Positions 38,528 to 47,790 are shown, numbered from the stretch's first letter. The stretch: 64,000 nucleotides of DNA from Pedobacter caeni (GCF_900129215.1 NZ_FQUQ01000002.1:372001-436000); one strand, 5' to 3'. Notes: a model not told the origin generated them from the sequence alone. A program made the numbers and translations.

Positions 38528-40516
38528 ATGAGTACATCAGGTAAAAGCAGTTCCAGTAAGAAAGTAGCCGGTAAAAAGAAAGAAAATCCTGTTTTAACAG
38601 AACGCAGTAAAAGCGTTTGGGTGTATAGCTTATTTACTGATTTTGACATTTCATTATTCATTTCAGGTAAGCACTTCCGTTTGTATGAGAAGATGGGAGC
38701 ACATCTCCTGAACATCGATCAAACGGATGGTGCTTATTTTGCCGTCTGGGCACCCAATGCCCAGGAGGTTAGTGTAGTTGGTAACTTTAACAAATGGGAC
38801 CAGACTGCACATCATTTAAATAAACGCTGGGATGCCTCTGGTATCTGGGAGGGTTTTATACCTGCACTGAAAAAGGGAGAAGTGTATAAGTATGCGATCA
38901 AAGGTTTTGATGGGGTAGACATTCAAAAGGGCGATCCTTTTGCCACACGTTGGGAACATCCGCCACGAACGGCATCTGTAATTTGGGATACGGATTATAA
39001 ATGGAGGGATAAACCCTGGTTAAAAAAACGGCCTAAACTCAATGCTTTGAACCAGCCAATGTCGGTATATGAGCTGCATCTGGGTTCCTGGCAAAGAGAT
39101 CCTGCAGAACCTAAACGGGTACTGACCTATAAAGAGATCGCCAATAGTCTTGTTCCCTACATTCTGGATATGGGCTTTACCCATGTGGAGCTGATGCCCA
39201 TCATGGAATATCCTTATTTCCCTTCCTGGGGCTACCAGATTACCGGATATTTTGCAGCAAGCTCCAGACATGGAACACCGGAAGAACTGATGTACCTGAT
39301 TGATGAACTGCACAAAAACAACATTGCAGTGATTCTGGACTGGGTGCCTTCGCATTTCCCCGGAGATGCACACGGGCTTTACCATTTTGATGGAACACAT
39401 CTTTATGAACACGCGGATATGCGTAAAGGCTTCCATCCGGATTGGAAATCCTATATTTTCAATTATGACAGGAACGAAGTGAGGTCCTTCCTCATCAGCA
39501 ATGCGTTATATTGGCTGGATCAATTTCATGCCGATGGACTTCGCGTAGATGCAGTTGCTTCTATGTTGTATTTTAATTTTTCAAGGAAAGAAGAAGATGC
39601 AGCTACCAATGAATTTGGAGGAAGTGAAAACCTTGGGGCGATTCAGTTTTTAAAAGACCTGAATGAAGCGGTATATGGCAATTATGAAGGGGTACAGACC
39701 ATTGCAGAAGAAAGTAGTACTTATCCTGGCGTAACTCATCCTGTGCATGCAGGTGGTTTAGGTTTTGGAATGAAGTGGATGATGGGCTGGATGAACGATA
39801 CGTTGAAATATTTTAAAAACGATCCCATCAACCGGAAATTCCATCACCATCAGCTGACTTTTAGCATTACCTACGCCTTCAGCGAAAATTTTATGCTCCC
39901 TTTTTCTCATGATGAAGTGGTGCATGGCAAGTCTTCCATGATTTATAAAATGCCTGGAGATGAATGGCAGAAGTTTGCAAACCTGCGTCTTTTATATGCT
40001 TATATGTTTACCCAGCCCGGTACGAAATTGTTGTTTATGGGCAATGAGTTTGCGCAGACCCATGAATGGGATTTTAAAAGCTCGCTGGACTGGCATTTAT
40101 TACAGCATGCTCCTCATTTGGGTATGCAGAAGACGGTCAGGGCAATCAACAATCTATACCGTTCTGAACCTGCCTTATACGAGCATAGTTTTTCTTATGA
40201 AGGATTTGAATGGATCAATGCCGATGATGCAGCACATTCGGTCTACATCTACCTTCGGAAATCCACTAAAGCAAAGGATACTTTAGTCGTGATCTTAAAC
40301 ATGACACCAGTTTATCGTGAAAACTACCGTGTTGGATTACCCTTTAAAGGAAAATGGAAAGAAATTTTCAATACGGATGCCAGGGAGTTTTTCGGAAGCG
40401 GGAAACACAATGAAAAATTGCTGATCTCTGAGCAGGTAGATTGTCATGGACGGGAACATTCCATCAGTTTGAACATTCCACCACTGGGAGCTATCGTTTT
40501 AAAACAGGGTAAATAA
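38528..40516 (+). CDS. glgB: 1,4-alpha-glucan branching enzyme
   Basis: A 662-residue GH13 enzyme that introduces alpha-1,6 branches into glycogen. A lysine/serine-rich head (residues 1-25) is followed by a CBM48 domain (YFAVWAPNAQEVSVVGNFN) and the catalytic barrel. Asp341 in DGLRVDAVASML is the nucleophile and Glu394 in IAEESSTYPG the acid; SHDEVVHGK contains the transition-state aspartate. It is cotranscribed with the GH31 gene. Its stop codon abuts the stop codon of the convergent CHAT gene with no base between them. Confidence 0.95.
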   Translation: MSTSGKSSSSKKVAGKKKENPVLTERSKSVWVYSLFTDFDISLFISGKHFRLYEKMGAHLLNIDQTDGAYFAVWAPNAQEVSVVGNFNKWDQTAHHLNKRWDASGIWEGFIPALKKGEVYKYAIKGFDGVDIQKGDPFATRWEHPPRTASVIWDTDYKWRDKPWLKKRPKLNALNQPMSVYELHLGSWQRDPAEPKRVLTYKEIANSLVPYILDMGFTHVELMPIMEYPYFPSWGYQITGYFAASSRHGTPEELMYLIDELHKNNIAVILDWVPSHFPGDAHGLYHFDGTHLYEHADMRKGFHPDWKSYIFNYDRNEVRSFLISNALYWLDQFHADGLRVDAVASMLYFNFSRKEEDAATNEFGGSENLGAIQFLKDLNEAVYGNYEGVQTIAEESSTYPGVTHPVHAGGLGFGMKWMMGWMNDTLKYFKNDPINRKFHHHQLTFSITYAFSENFMLPFSHDEVVHGKSSMIYKMPGDEWQKFANLRLLYAYMFTQPGTKLLFMGNEFAQTHEWDFKSSLDWHLLQHAPHLGMQKTVRAINNLYRSEPALYEHSFSYEGFEWINADDAAHSVYIYLRKSTKAKDTLVVILNMTPVYRENYRVGLPFKGKWKEIFNTDAREFFGSGKHNEKLLISEQVDCHGREHSISLNIPPLGAIVLKQGK

Positions 40517-43258
40517 TTACCTTTTAAACCGGAAGAAGACATAAGCGGCAATTAGTGCGGCTATAGATAACAAGGCAATGTAGTAACCCAGAGGCCATTC
40601 TGCCGGAGGAAGGGTCATACTCTGGTCGTAACCGATGAAAATAAGCGCATCCCAATAATAAGGGAGGTATTGCGCGGGATGCTGCTGAGGACTGTTTAGC
40701 CAGTTTAGCTTGGCCTCATGTAAGGAGGCGCTGATTTCTTTTCCCTCTAACAGGTTTTTGTAAGTATCTGCTGTTATTTTCGCTGCGGCATCATCATTCA
40801 CATTCCAGAGACTGGCAATGGTCCCTTGTGTACCGATGGCAGCAAAGCCTCTGCTTAAGCTGATGATTCCCTCGCCATCAGCCATCATTCCATCGGCTGT
40901 CCTGCAGGCGCTGAGGACCACCAGTGCCGGCGCACGTTGTCGGGCAGACAACTCAAATAAAAAGACCTGTTCGTCATGAAAGGCTAATGTGGGCTCCTTC
41001 CGGGTGCCTGAAAGGTAGGAGTGGGTGCTGATGTGGAGGACATCTGCCTGTTCGAATTCCTTAAAAAAATCTTTAGCTTTTGCGTCTTTATCAATCAGGA
41101 AATTACCGGAAACCAGTTTCTTTAAAGCGGCAGCTTCAAAGGCAACAGCAGGGATTGCGGCTTTGTCTTTCCCCTGATGGGTGATGAACAGCCCTGCAAA
41201 TTCATTGCTGTTTGTAAGTGCTGTGCTTTTGATGCTTTCATCAGCAGGGCCTTGCTTTCTCTTTGACTGGTTGAGCCAGGTCTGTATAGAGAAAGCGTAG
41301 GAGATGTTTTGTTTTCTAATGAAAAATGGCCAGCGGGAAATGGACGGCTGATAAGATGGCGCTGTAATCAATCCTTCAAAAGAGAGTTTTCCAAGAACCT
41401 CATCGGGCACAATGATCAGGTGCTCATTTTTATGGAAATTGAAATCGCCCATTAAAGTGTGATAACAACGATAAGAAGCGTCGAAGAAAGCTTTGGGATC
41501 ATTCATCATCGCTTCCGGACCTTTACTATAATAGCTTTCTACAAAATTGCTGATCTGCTGTTTAACCCGAATAGCATCTGGTATTCTGGTGATCTGTTTA
41601 ACCTGTCTGTTGTGGATCTCAATGGCATAGATATGGCTGATGCCTGAAAAGAAAACAATGAAATGTGCCTTGGCAGGGAGCCTTTTTAGTATGGTCTGTG
41701 TATTCATTGTTGCCTCCCCATTCCAGGCTAAAGCCGGATAACGTTCCCTCAGCTTTTTATTGATGTATTCCAGTTTAAATTTTAGATCAGCGGTATTTTT
41801 ATCCGCGCTGAACCTTGCTTTTGCATTTTGTAAGGATAGCTTTTCCTGATAAGCGATGGCACTTTCCAGATTTTGTTTTTGGAGAAACAGCGTATCTCTG
41901 GTCTGAAGACTCAGTTGTTGTTGATTTCGCCTGATGTCGTCTAATAACGTCCGGGCCTTGGTTTGCTCCATGAGGTTCAGGATCAACTCTGCATAATGGT
42001 GTTGTCCGGTCTTTTCCAATAAGCGAAAAGCAATGGCAATGGCCTTTTCTGCCATTTGTTTGGTTTCTGACTGAAAGCGTTGTTTTGTTTTTACATCAGC
42101 CAGCTCAAAACGGATTTTATCGCCGGCCAAAAGGGACCATCTGATGTTTTGAAGCGCCTCTTTTTCTGCCCCTGAAAGGGAGTAGGCAATTGAACGCTGG
42201 TAAAAGACATCCTGTAAACGGTTATCGCCAAAAATCTTGTTCTGGTCGACTTGTCCGGCGGAGTTTAACAGACCTAAACTACTCAGTGTTTGGTTAAAGT
42301 ACAATAATGCCGCTTTCCCTTCCCGCTGACCGAGTTTTATTTTCCCCAGTTGAGTGATGACATTTGCCTTCTCCCTTAGCCTGTTTCCCCGGTAGTATTG
42401 ATCATTGGTTTTTAATGCCAGTTGATAATAACCTACCGCGGAAGAGAATTTTTTCTGAGCCAGTTGAACATCTCCTGCAGTAATGTAACTACTCAATAAC
42501 CAATAGGCGGTGTCTTCATTCTGTTTGGTATTGCGTTGTAAGGCTATGTTTGCCGAAATGGTGACTTCGGCTTCCTTCAGTTGATTTTTATCTTTGTAAA
42601 TATCCGCCAGGGTATTGTTTAAAAGAATGGATATTGCAGAACCAGGCTTGACTTTCTGCTTCCCCAGTTGAATGCATTGCAATGCTTTATTGAAGTCGCC
42701 GATAGAACGGTAAGAAATGCCAAGGTTGTTATAAGTAGAGGCAATAAGCGCGTCATTATTTTCTTTTACGGCGAAACTCAGTGTTTTTTGTTGAATGAAA
42801 ATGGCCTTTTCATAATCTCCGAGCCGGGTATAGTTATTGGCCCAGGGTTTCAACACAAAATCAGAAATGTCCGTATAAACGTTATGGTCCTGCCAATAAT
42901 TATAGGCCTGTTCGTAACAGTTGATGGAGTTGAGGATATTTCCTGCGTACATTTGATTATAGCCCTGGTGACTCAATAACAATACCCAGGCCTGCATTTC
43001 TGCTTCGGTTTTTGGCTTGCGCCAGGCATCCTTAGTGCTGTTCATCAGGAAAGGTAGACTTGCCCCCGGATCGGCCTGAGTATAATCAATGCGGGAATAG
43101 ATCCACTCGCTGAGGTTGTCGTTTTTTTTTAAGGAGTCCAGTGCTTTTTTGATGGGTACAGGAAGCTTGCCGACCGTTTGCGCGTTCAGCATCATTGAAA
43201 AAGAGAAAAGCAGGGCAAAAAGGCAGCCCAGCATTCGTTTTCTTGTTAAAACTTCCAC
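40517..43258 (-). CDS. Exported TPR-CHAT (caspase-like) protein with C-terminal membrane anchor
   Basis: A 913-residue protein with a signal peptide (to about LNAQ, residue 27), a TPR-rich solenoid (about 90-450, with units such as AKAIFIQQKTLSFAVKEN-like helices), a coiled-coil stretch (about 455-520), and a CHAT domain (about 600-880). The caspase-type dyad is present: His746 in HISTHSYLSG and Cys785 in VVLSACRTADG. One transmembrane helix lies near 889-907, followed by RFKR. CHAT domains are cysteine peptidases related to caspases and separase. By this topology the protease faces the periplasm, unlike the cytoplasmic CHAT proteins of CRISPR or gasdermin systems. It starts inside the end of the PKD gene (13-base overlap). 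Substrate unknown. Confidence 0.85.
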   Translation of the reverse strand: MEVLTRKRMLGCLFALLFSFSMMLNAQTVGKLPVPIKKALDSLKKNDNLSEWIYSRIDYTQADPGASLPFLMNSTKDAWRKPKTEAEMQAWVLLLSHQGYNQMYAGNILNSINCYEQAYNYWQDHNVYTDISDFVLKPWANNYTRLGDYEKAIFIQQKTLSFAVKENNDALIASTYNNLGISYRSIGDFNKALQCIQLGKQKVKPGSAISILLNNTLADIYKDKNQLKEAEVTISANIALQRNTKQNEDTAYWLLSSYITAGDVQLAQKKFSSAVGYYQLALKTNDQYYRGNRLREKANVITQLGKIKLGQREGKAALLYFNQTLSSLGLLNSAGQVDQNKIFGDNRLQDVFYQRSIAYSLSGAEKEALQNIRWSLLAGDKIRFELADVKTKQRFQSETKQMAEKAIAIAFRLLEKTGQHHYAELILNLMEQTKARTLLDDIRRNQQQLSLQTRDTLFLQKQNLESAIAYQEKLSLQNAKARFSADKNTADLKFKLEYINKKLRERYPALAWNGEATMNTQTILKRLPAKAHFIVFFSGISHIYAIEIHNRQVKQITRIPDAIRVKQQISNFVESYYSKGPEAMMNDPKAFFDASYRCYHTLMGDFNFHKNEHLIIVPDEVLGKLSFEGLITAPSYQPSISRWPFFIRKQNISYAFSIQTWLNQSKRKQGPADESIKSTALTNSNEFAGLFITHQGKDKAAIPAVAFEAAALKKLVSGNFLIDKDAKAKDFFKEFEQADVLHISTHSYLSGTRKEPTLAFHDEQVFLFELSARQRAPALVVLSACRTADGMMADGEGIISLSRGFAAIGTQGTIASLWNVNDDAAAKITADTYKNLLEGKEISASLHEAKLNWLNSPQQHPAQYLPYYWDALIFIGYDQSMTLPPAEWPLGYYIALLSIAALIAAYVFFRFKR

Positions 43259-45252
43259 GTTAAATAAGTGATTAACCTATTGTTACTCTGTTGTAAAGTG
43301 TATAAATACCGGAAGCCAATGGCCGGACCTACATGTACCTTTCCGACTTGAATATCTGCAAAGAGGGTGTTTTGAAAATCATTGAAACTGCTGCTGATCT
43401 TTTGAAAACTTTCCTTAATCGGAGGGCTGGTTCCCGCAGCAGTAGCCTCAAGGAAAATGGTCCGAAGGGGCTTAGCCTGTTTATCCAGGTTGAAAGAAAC
43501 CATGGTCCCAATTCCTGCACCAAAATATTTATTGAAATTGCGCCTTAACTGTAAGGGTACAATGTTCATCGTGATCACCCTGATTTTTGCTGTGCTATCG
43601 GTGTAATCTATTCTTTCTTCCTTTCGGTTAGGAACCGAAATAAACCTTCCATCTCCGGGAGTTCTTTTGATGAGGAACTCTTTTTCGGAAAAGGAGTTCA
43701 TGTACAGCTCTGCCTGCAGGAAATACCGGTGTGGAGCATATGGAGCGATGCTGAGTCCGAAAGTAATGTTCTTTTGTCCGGAGAAAGGACTGTTGCCATT
43801 TTCAAATGGAAAGCCATAACCGGCAATGATTCCGGGGGAAAGTCCTGTTTTATATTTTCCTGTAGCCCGGTTGGTATAAATAGGTTCATTTTTATCAAAT
43901 ACGATCGCAGCACCACTTCTGAATGGAAGTTTTTTAGGCTTTTCCAGAAAGCCAATTCTGTATTCTACATAACCCATAGTAGAGTCTGCATCGTTTACCC
44001 CTTTCTGCTGTAAACCTGGAAGGTATATGTTTTTGAAGACAAAATGAACGCTATCTGCAGTCCTGACCGTATCCATACAGCTTTGATTGGCATAAGCAGA
44101 ATCGCAGTTTACAATTTTAGGTTTTGAATCCAGGATTTCGATGGAAGCAATGTTTAGGTTTGGGGGGATGGCTACACCTACATCTACTTTTTTTGCCGGT
44201 CCTTTACCTGTGTTCTGGAATTTCACCCTATAGGTTAGTTTTCTGTTTTTTCCGGTAAAACGATAATTCATCCTGCTGTTTTTCAGGATCATCTTATTCG
44301 GATCATGAGACGCTACAATCTGCAATTCCATGGTAAAGAATTCTGTTGGGGCAAGGGCATCATCAGGAATAAACATACCGGTCAGTTTAACCACTGCATT
44401 GGTATCTTTAATCATTTCAGGAGTGGTCTTTAAATGAAGAAAAAGAAAGTTTTCCTGTCCTGATTTCAGGTTTTCAAATTTCCAGCTTTCCGCTTTTCTG
44501 AACGCATTCATTTTTTCTTTGATCAGGCTTGTGCTTTCCGGATCGAATACCGGAACAATGGCCTCAGAAAAAGACGGACCGTTTAGGGAGGCCGCATAGC
44601 CGTCTGTTGATGGTCTTAGTGCGGCGAAACTGCCGTACTTATCCATAGATGACTTTTTTTCGTTATGATAGTTCCTGACTTCAGCAAGTTCAAAATTGTC
44701 TTTATTAAACTCCTTGTCGTTGTAGAGGAAAGCGATGGTGCCATTTAAACTGGCAATGCCATTTTCGGCTTTATTCCGGTATCCAAGTACCAGCATCATG
44801 TCGTCGCCGGGTTTGGGCATGCAATTGGTTTTCATTTCAATTGATCCGCCTGATTTAAACAGAGAAGGCTCAGATTTATATGGGTTGGCTGCAAGTACGG
44901 GTCTGCTTGACCCCGGTTTAAGGGGCTTTGGCCGTGTTGGTGGCCGTTTTCCATCATCATAACTGTTGGTTGCAAAAAGGCGTACCTGATAAAGGCCGCT
45001 ATCCGGAAAGAGATGAAGGGGATCCTTCTCAAATGAAAAACTACCGTCGCCAAATTCCCAAAAATAAGTGTAAAATGGTTCGGGTGCTCCGGCAATTGGT
45101 CTCAGTGGACGCAAAGTGGAACTGAATGTGATGCCATTGGGTCCTGATTGATGATGTACAATGGCAGGAACGGTATCCGCCGGAACGATTTGCGTTTGGG
45201 CAAATGCCTGTCCAAAGGAGAGTAGAGCGAGGAGGCAGACTAGTTTTTTCAT
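43246..45252 (-). CDS. Exported PKD-domain protein with DUF11-like region and barrel-like C-terminus
   Basis: A 668-residue exported protein with signal peptide ending AFAQ. An early PKD/immunoglobulin-like domain contains YFWEFGDGSFSF (about residues 45-56). A middle region resembles DUF11/DUF7619-type beta-sandwich repeats (LTYRVKFQNTGKGPAKKVDVGV, about 330-355). The last 180 residues are rich in alternating, aromatic strands and end in TYLTWKF, as in outer-membrane proteins, so an outer-membrane location is possible. The ATG at 45252 gives a normal signal peptide; an ATG at 45273 would add seven residues. It is translationally coupled to the CHAT gene, so the two are likely partners. Confidence 0.75.
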   Translation of the reverse strand: MKKLVCLLALLSFGQAFAQTQIVPADTVPAIVHHQSGPNGITFSSTLRPLRPIAGAPEPFYTYFWEFGDGSFSFEKDPLHLFPDSGLYQVRLFATNSYDDGKRPPTRPKPLKPGSSRPVLAANPYKSEPSLFKSGGSIEMKTNCMPKPGDDMMLVLGYRNKAENGIASLNGTIAFLYNDKEFNKDNFELAEVRNYHNEKKSSMDKYGSFAALRPSTDGYAASLNGPSFSEAIVPVFDPESTSLIKEKMNAFRKAESWKFENLKSGQENFLFLHLKTTPEMIKDTNAVVKLTGMFIPDDALAPTEFFTMELQIVASHDPNKMILKNSRMNYRFTGKNRKLTYRVKFQNTGKGPAKKVDVGVAIPPNLNIASIEILDSKPKIVNCDSAYANQSCMDTVRTADSVHFVFKNIYLPGLQQKGVNDADSTMGYVEYRIGFLEKPKKLPFRSGAAIVFDKNEPIYTNRATGKYKTGLSPGIIAGYGFPFENGNSPFSGQKNITFGLSIAPYAPHRYFLQAELYMNSFSEKEFLIKRTPGDGRFISVPNRKEERIDYTDSTAKIRVITMNIVPLQLRRNFNKYFGAGIGTMVSFNLDKQAKPLRTIFLEATAAGTSPPIKESFQKISSSFNDFQNTLFADIQVGKVHVGPAIGFRYLYTLQQSNNRLITYLTWKF

Positions 45253-45296
45253 CTTAGCTAATAAATTTAACAATAAAATCCTTAAAAACCAGAAAA

Positions 45297-45322
45297 GATA
45301 AAGCCCTGTTAAGGGCCTTATC
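45297..45322 (-). terminator. Hairpin between the lipoprotein gene and the PKD-CHAT pair
   Basis: GATAAAGCCCT and AGGGCCTTATC form an 11 bp stem with one mismatch and a four-base loop. On the minus strand it is followed by TTTTCTGGTTTTT. It could partially terminate transcription after the lipoprotein gene and lower expression of the two genes beyond. Confidence 0.5.
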
Positions 45323-45347
45323 TTCAGGTATCGGAGCGTGTGTTTAT

Positions 45348-46334
45348 TTAATAACTGTCGAGGCTGTTGATGGCATTCTGAACAGCTGCTTCGGTAGTTT
45401 CGGATAAGCTTAATGCGATGTTTTGTCCGGCACTGATCGTTACCTCCTGTGCGGCATAATAGAACCTGCCATTTTTGATAGAGAAAGAAAGCATACGGCC
45501 CTGAACACCAACGGGCATTGTGTTATCGTAACTTTTTACTTTGTTAGCACCAGCAGGGGTATACAACTGAGCGGCAACATTGCTTCCTTTAGGACAGAAG
45601 AAAACATAGGTTTCTCCGCTATAGGCATGGAAGCTGGCCATTGTGCCTGGATTATTGGTCACTTCAACAGTAATGGTGGTTTTAGGATTGGAATAACTGT
45701 AGAATACATCACAGTTGATCCATCCCAATGCGCCAAAGTCGAAGGTGAAAGCTGAATTTGCCGCGTTTACTTCTTTCTGACCTACACCATTTGCCTGTGG
45801 CCTTGGTGCCTGCCATGCCATTTGGTTATTGCCTGCAGCAACCAAAGGTTTGTCATTCTGATCAACACCTATCCAAAGCTGTGTTGAACCTTCTCTTTTG
45901 GCAGGAATGGCTATTTTTACCGGTACGGCCAGGTTCTGGTCTACACTACTGCCATTGGCTTTTACATCCAGGAAGATGAACCCGTCGGAAGCAAGAGGCG
46001 CTCCTGATACGTGGTTGGTATTTGCTCCGGTAAATAGTACAGTACTTCTTTTGAGCACTTCTATCGCCTCAACAGTAACCATTCCTGTTACTGCTACACC
46101 TCCTTTAGTAAGTGAGCCGGCAGGGAAATTGATTTTTGTTCCCCCGGCCAGGGTAACAGTCTGTGGCAATGCGGAAGCATTGATTTGCAGGTTTTGCTGC
46201 TGCGCACCAAATTTCGCTGTGAAATCTTTAGCGCTTTGTACCATGCCTTCATCGGTACCTTTGTCTTTTTTACATGCAATGGTTAAACAAGCGATTGCAA
46301 TAAATAATGTGGAGATTAGGTTGAACTTTTTCAT
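45348..46334 (-). CDS. Hypothetical exported lipoprotein
   Basis: A 328-residue lipoprotein with lipobox TIAC, lipidation Cys21 and a charged KKDKGTDEG spacer. The middle (INFPAGSLTKGGVAVTGMVTV) resembles ZU5-like beta-sandwich segments seen in Bacteroidota surface lipoproteins. The C-terminal half has beta-rich Ig-like stretches. I do not recognise a specific family. It is the promoter-proximal gene of the minus-strand set that includes the PKD and CHAT genes, and it is divergent from the ECF sigma gene across 144 bases, which suggests it is a target of that sigma factor. Confidence 0.75.
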   Translation of the reverse strand: MKKFNLISTLFIAIACLTIACKKDKGTDEGMVQSAKDFTAKFGAQQQNLQINASALPQTVTLAGGTKINFPAGSLTKGGVAVTGMVTVEAIEVLKRSTVLFTGANTNHVSGAPLASDGFIFLDVKANGSSVDQNLAVPVKIAIPAKREGSTQLWIGVDQNDKPLVAAGNNQMAWQAPRPQANGVGQKEVNAANSAFTFDFGALGWINCDVFYSYSNPKTTITVEVTNNPGTMASFHAYSGETYVFFCPKGSNVAAQLYTPAGANKVKSYDNTMPVGVQGRMLSFSIKNGRFYYAAQEVTISAGQNIALSLSETTEAAVQNAINSLDSY

Positions 46335-46390
46335 GTCTGTAGAGTTTAAATAAATGTGTGATTCGAATAGAGATCAAGTGGATTGAAAAA

Positions 46391-46402
46391 TTGTTACCCC
46401 CC
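46391..46402. promoter_or_regulatory. C6/G6 plus TTGTTAC element in the sigma/lipoprotein divergent region
   Basis: TTGTTACCCCCC on the + strand reads GGGGGGTAACAA on the minus strand. GTAAC-type sequences are common -35 elements of ECF sigma factors. It lies 57 bases upstream of the lipoprotein gene and 77 bases before the sigma gene. No -10 element with ideal spacing was found, so the assignment is tentative. Confidence 0.3.
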
Positions 46403-46478
46403 TTCCTGCATTTTTTTTACAGCTTGTCAAAAGAAACTTTAAATTCGTAGAGGTATCTCCTTTTATTTAATCCGGTAT

Positions 46479-47048
46479 ATGGCCAAAAACATACATGCAG
46501 ATCAACGTTTTATTGTCGGACTGGTAAATAACGATGCCGTCATTATCAATGATATTTATAAACGTTGTGCCCATAAGATCAAATCATGGATCACCTTTAA
46601 TAATGGTAGTGAAGATGATGCTGCGGATATTTTTCAGGAATCATTAATGGACATCTACCGGCAGGGGAAATATAAATCCCTGGAGCTGACCTGTCCCTTT
46701 GAACCTTACCTCTTATTGGTTTGTAAACGTAAATGGCTGAACCAGATCAAAAAAAGATCAATTTTGCCGGTAACAAATTTGGAGGAGGATTTATTAGCTA
46801 TTGGGGAAGATACTTTTGCACAGGCAGATGAGCTGGAAAATCAGGCGAGACAATCGGATTTGTTTTACAGTGCATTTGAAAAGCTTGGTGCACGTTGTCA
46901 GGAGATCATTTCCTGGAGTATGAAAGGGGAGGCACAGGAAAAAGTTGCTGAAGCTTTAGGGGTAACCTATGGTTACCTGCGTAAAAAGAAATCTGAATGC
47001 ATGGCTACGTTGATTAAAATGGTTCAATCAATTAAAACGGAAGAATAA
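46479..47048 (+). CDS. ECF-type RNA polymerase sigma factor
   Basis: A 189-residue sigma-70 family protein. Region 2 is seen in SEDDAADIFQESLMDIYRQ with the DA/DD-x-x-Q pattern, and region 4 in EKVAEALGVTYGYLRKKKSE, a helix-turn-helix for -35 recognition. Regions 1.1 and 3 are absent, as in extracytoplasmic-function sigmas. The stop overlaps the start of an anti-sigma-like gene by one base (TAATG), the usual layout of a sigma with its regulator. It is divergent from the lipoprotein-PKD-CHAT set. Confidence 0.9.
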   Translation: MAKNIHADQRFIVGLVNNDAVIINDIYKRCAHKIKSWITFNNGSEDDAADIFQESLMDIYRQGKYKSLELTCPFEPYLLLVCKRKWLNQIKKRSILPVTNLEEDLLAIGEDTFAQADELENQARQSDLFYSAFEKLGARCQEIISWSMKGEAQEKVAEALGVTYGYLRKKKSECMATLIKMVQSIKTEE

Positions 47049-47779
47049 TGACTAACGAGGATAAAATAATTGATGTTGCAAGGTACCTGGAAGGGGATAT
47101 GGAAGCGGGAGAGCTACAGGCTTTTGAGGGATTATTGAAACAGGATCCGGAATTACAGAAGCTGTTGACTGAATATCAGGATATCCATCAAACTTTAAAG
47201 ATGAGGATTGCTGCTGATCCGGCGGATAAAGCTGTCGAAAACAGATTGAAGGAACTGAATGGACAGTATTTTACAGCTGAGGCAAAAACCGTCGTTTTGA
47301 ATAGCTATTTGAAATGGATCAGCATTGCTGCCGTATTGCTGATCGGGCTATTCGTTTGGGCACCATGGTCCGGAGGGTTATATGAAAAATATGCCATCAG
47401 CAGGCAAATGTCTGTAGCGGAACGTGGAACGGGTGCGGAAGAAAAAATAGAAGATGCTGCCGCACTTTATAATGCCGGCGACTTTTCCGCTGCAATAAAA
47501 ATATTAGCCCCTGTTTATCAATCCAATCCGGAACGGGCAATGGTGGCCTACTATTATGGGATTGCCCTGATGGAAAGCGGCCAGGAAAAGGAAGCCCGTA
47601 AAGTGCTGCTGAAATTATATGAAGGGACATCAGTGTTTAAATATGATGCCTTATACAATGTCGGATTGAGTTATGTGAAGGAAAAGAATCCTAAGGAAGC
47701 GCTGGTATGGCTGAGCAAGATTCCATCGGCTGATCCCAACTACGAACAGGCGAAAGAACTGATGGAGAAATTGAAATAG
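47048..47779 (+). CDS. Membrane anti-sigma-like protein with periplasmic TPR domain
   Basis: A 243-residue bitopic protein. The N-terminal 50 residues (DKIIDVARYLEGDMEAGELQ) resemble the sigma-binding domain of anti-sigma factors but lack the zinc-binding His/Cys set. A transmembrane helix lies at about 90-106 (WISIAAVLLIGLFVWAP). The C-terminal part (about 130-243) has at least two TPR-like repeats (AALYNAGDFSAAIKILAPVY; MVAYYYGIALMESGQEKEAR). Position after an ECF sigma with one-base overlap supports an anti-sigma role. The TPR part would sense or bind a periplasmic partner. Confidence 0.8.
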   Translation: MTNEDKIIDVARYLEGDMEAGELQAFEGLLKQDPELQKLLTEYQDIHQTLKMRIAADPADKAVENRLKELNGQYFTAEAKTVVLNSYLKWISIAAVLLIGLFVWAPWSGGLYEKYAISRQMSVAERGTGAEEKIEDAAALYNAGDFSAAIKILAPVYQSNPERAMVAYYYGIALMESGQEKEARKVLLKLYEGTSVFKYDALYNVGLSYVKEKNPKEALVWLSKIPSADPNYEQAKELMEKLK

Positions 47780-47790
47780 GGTATTTACAA

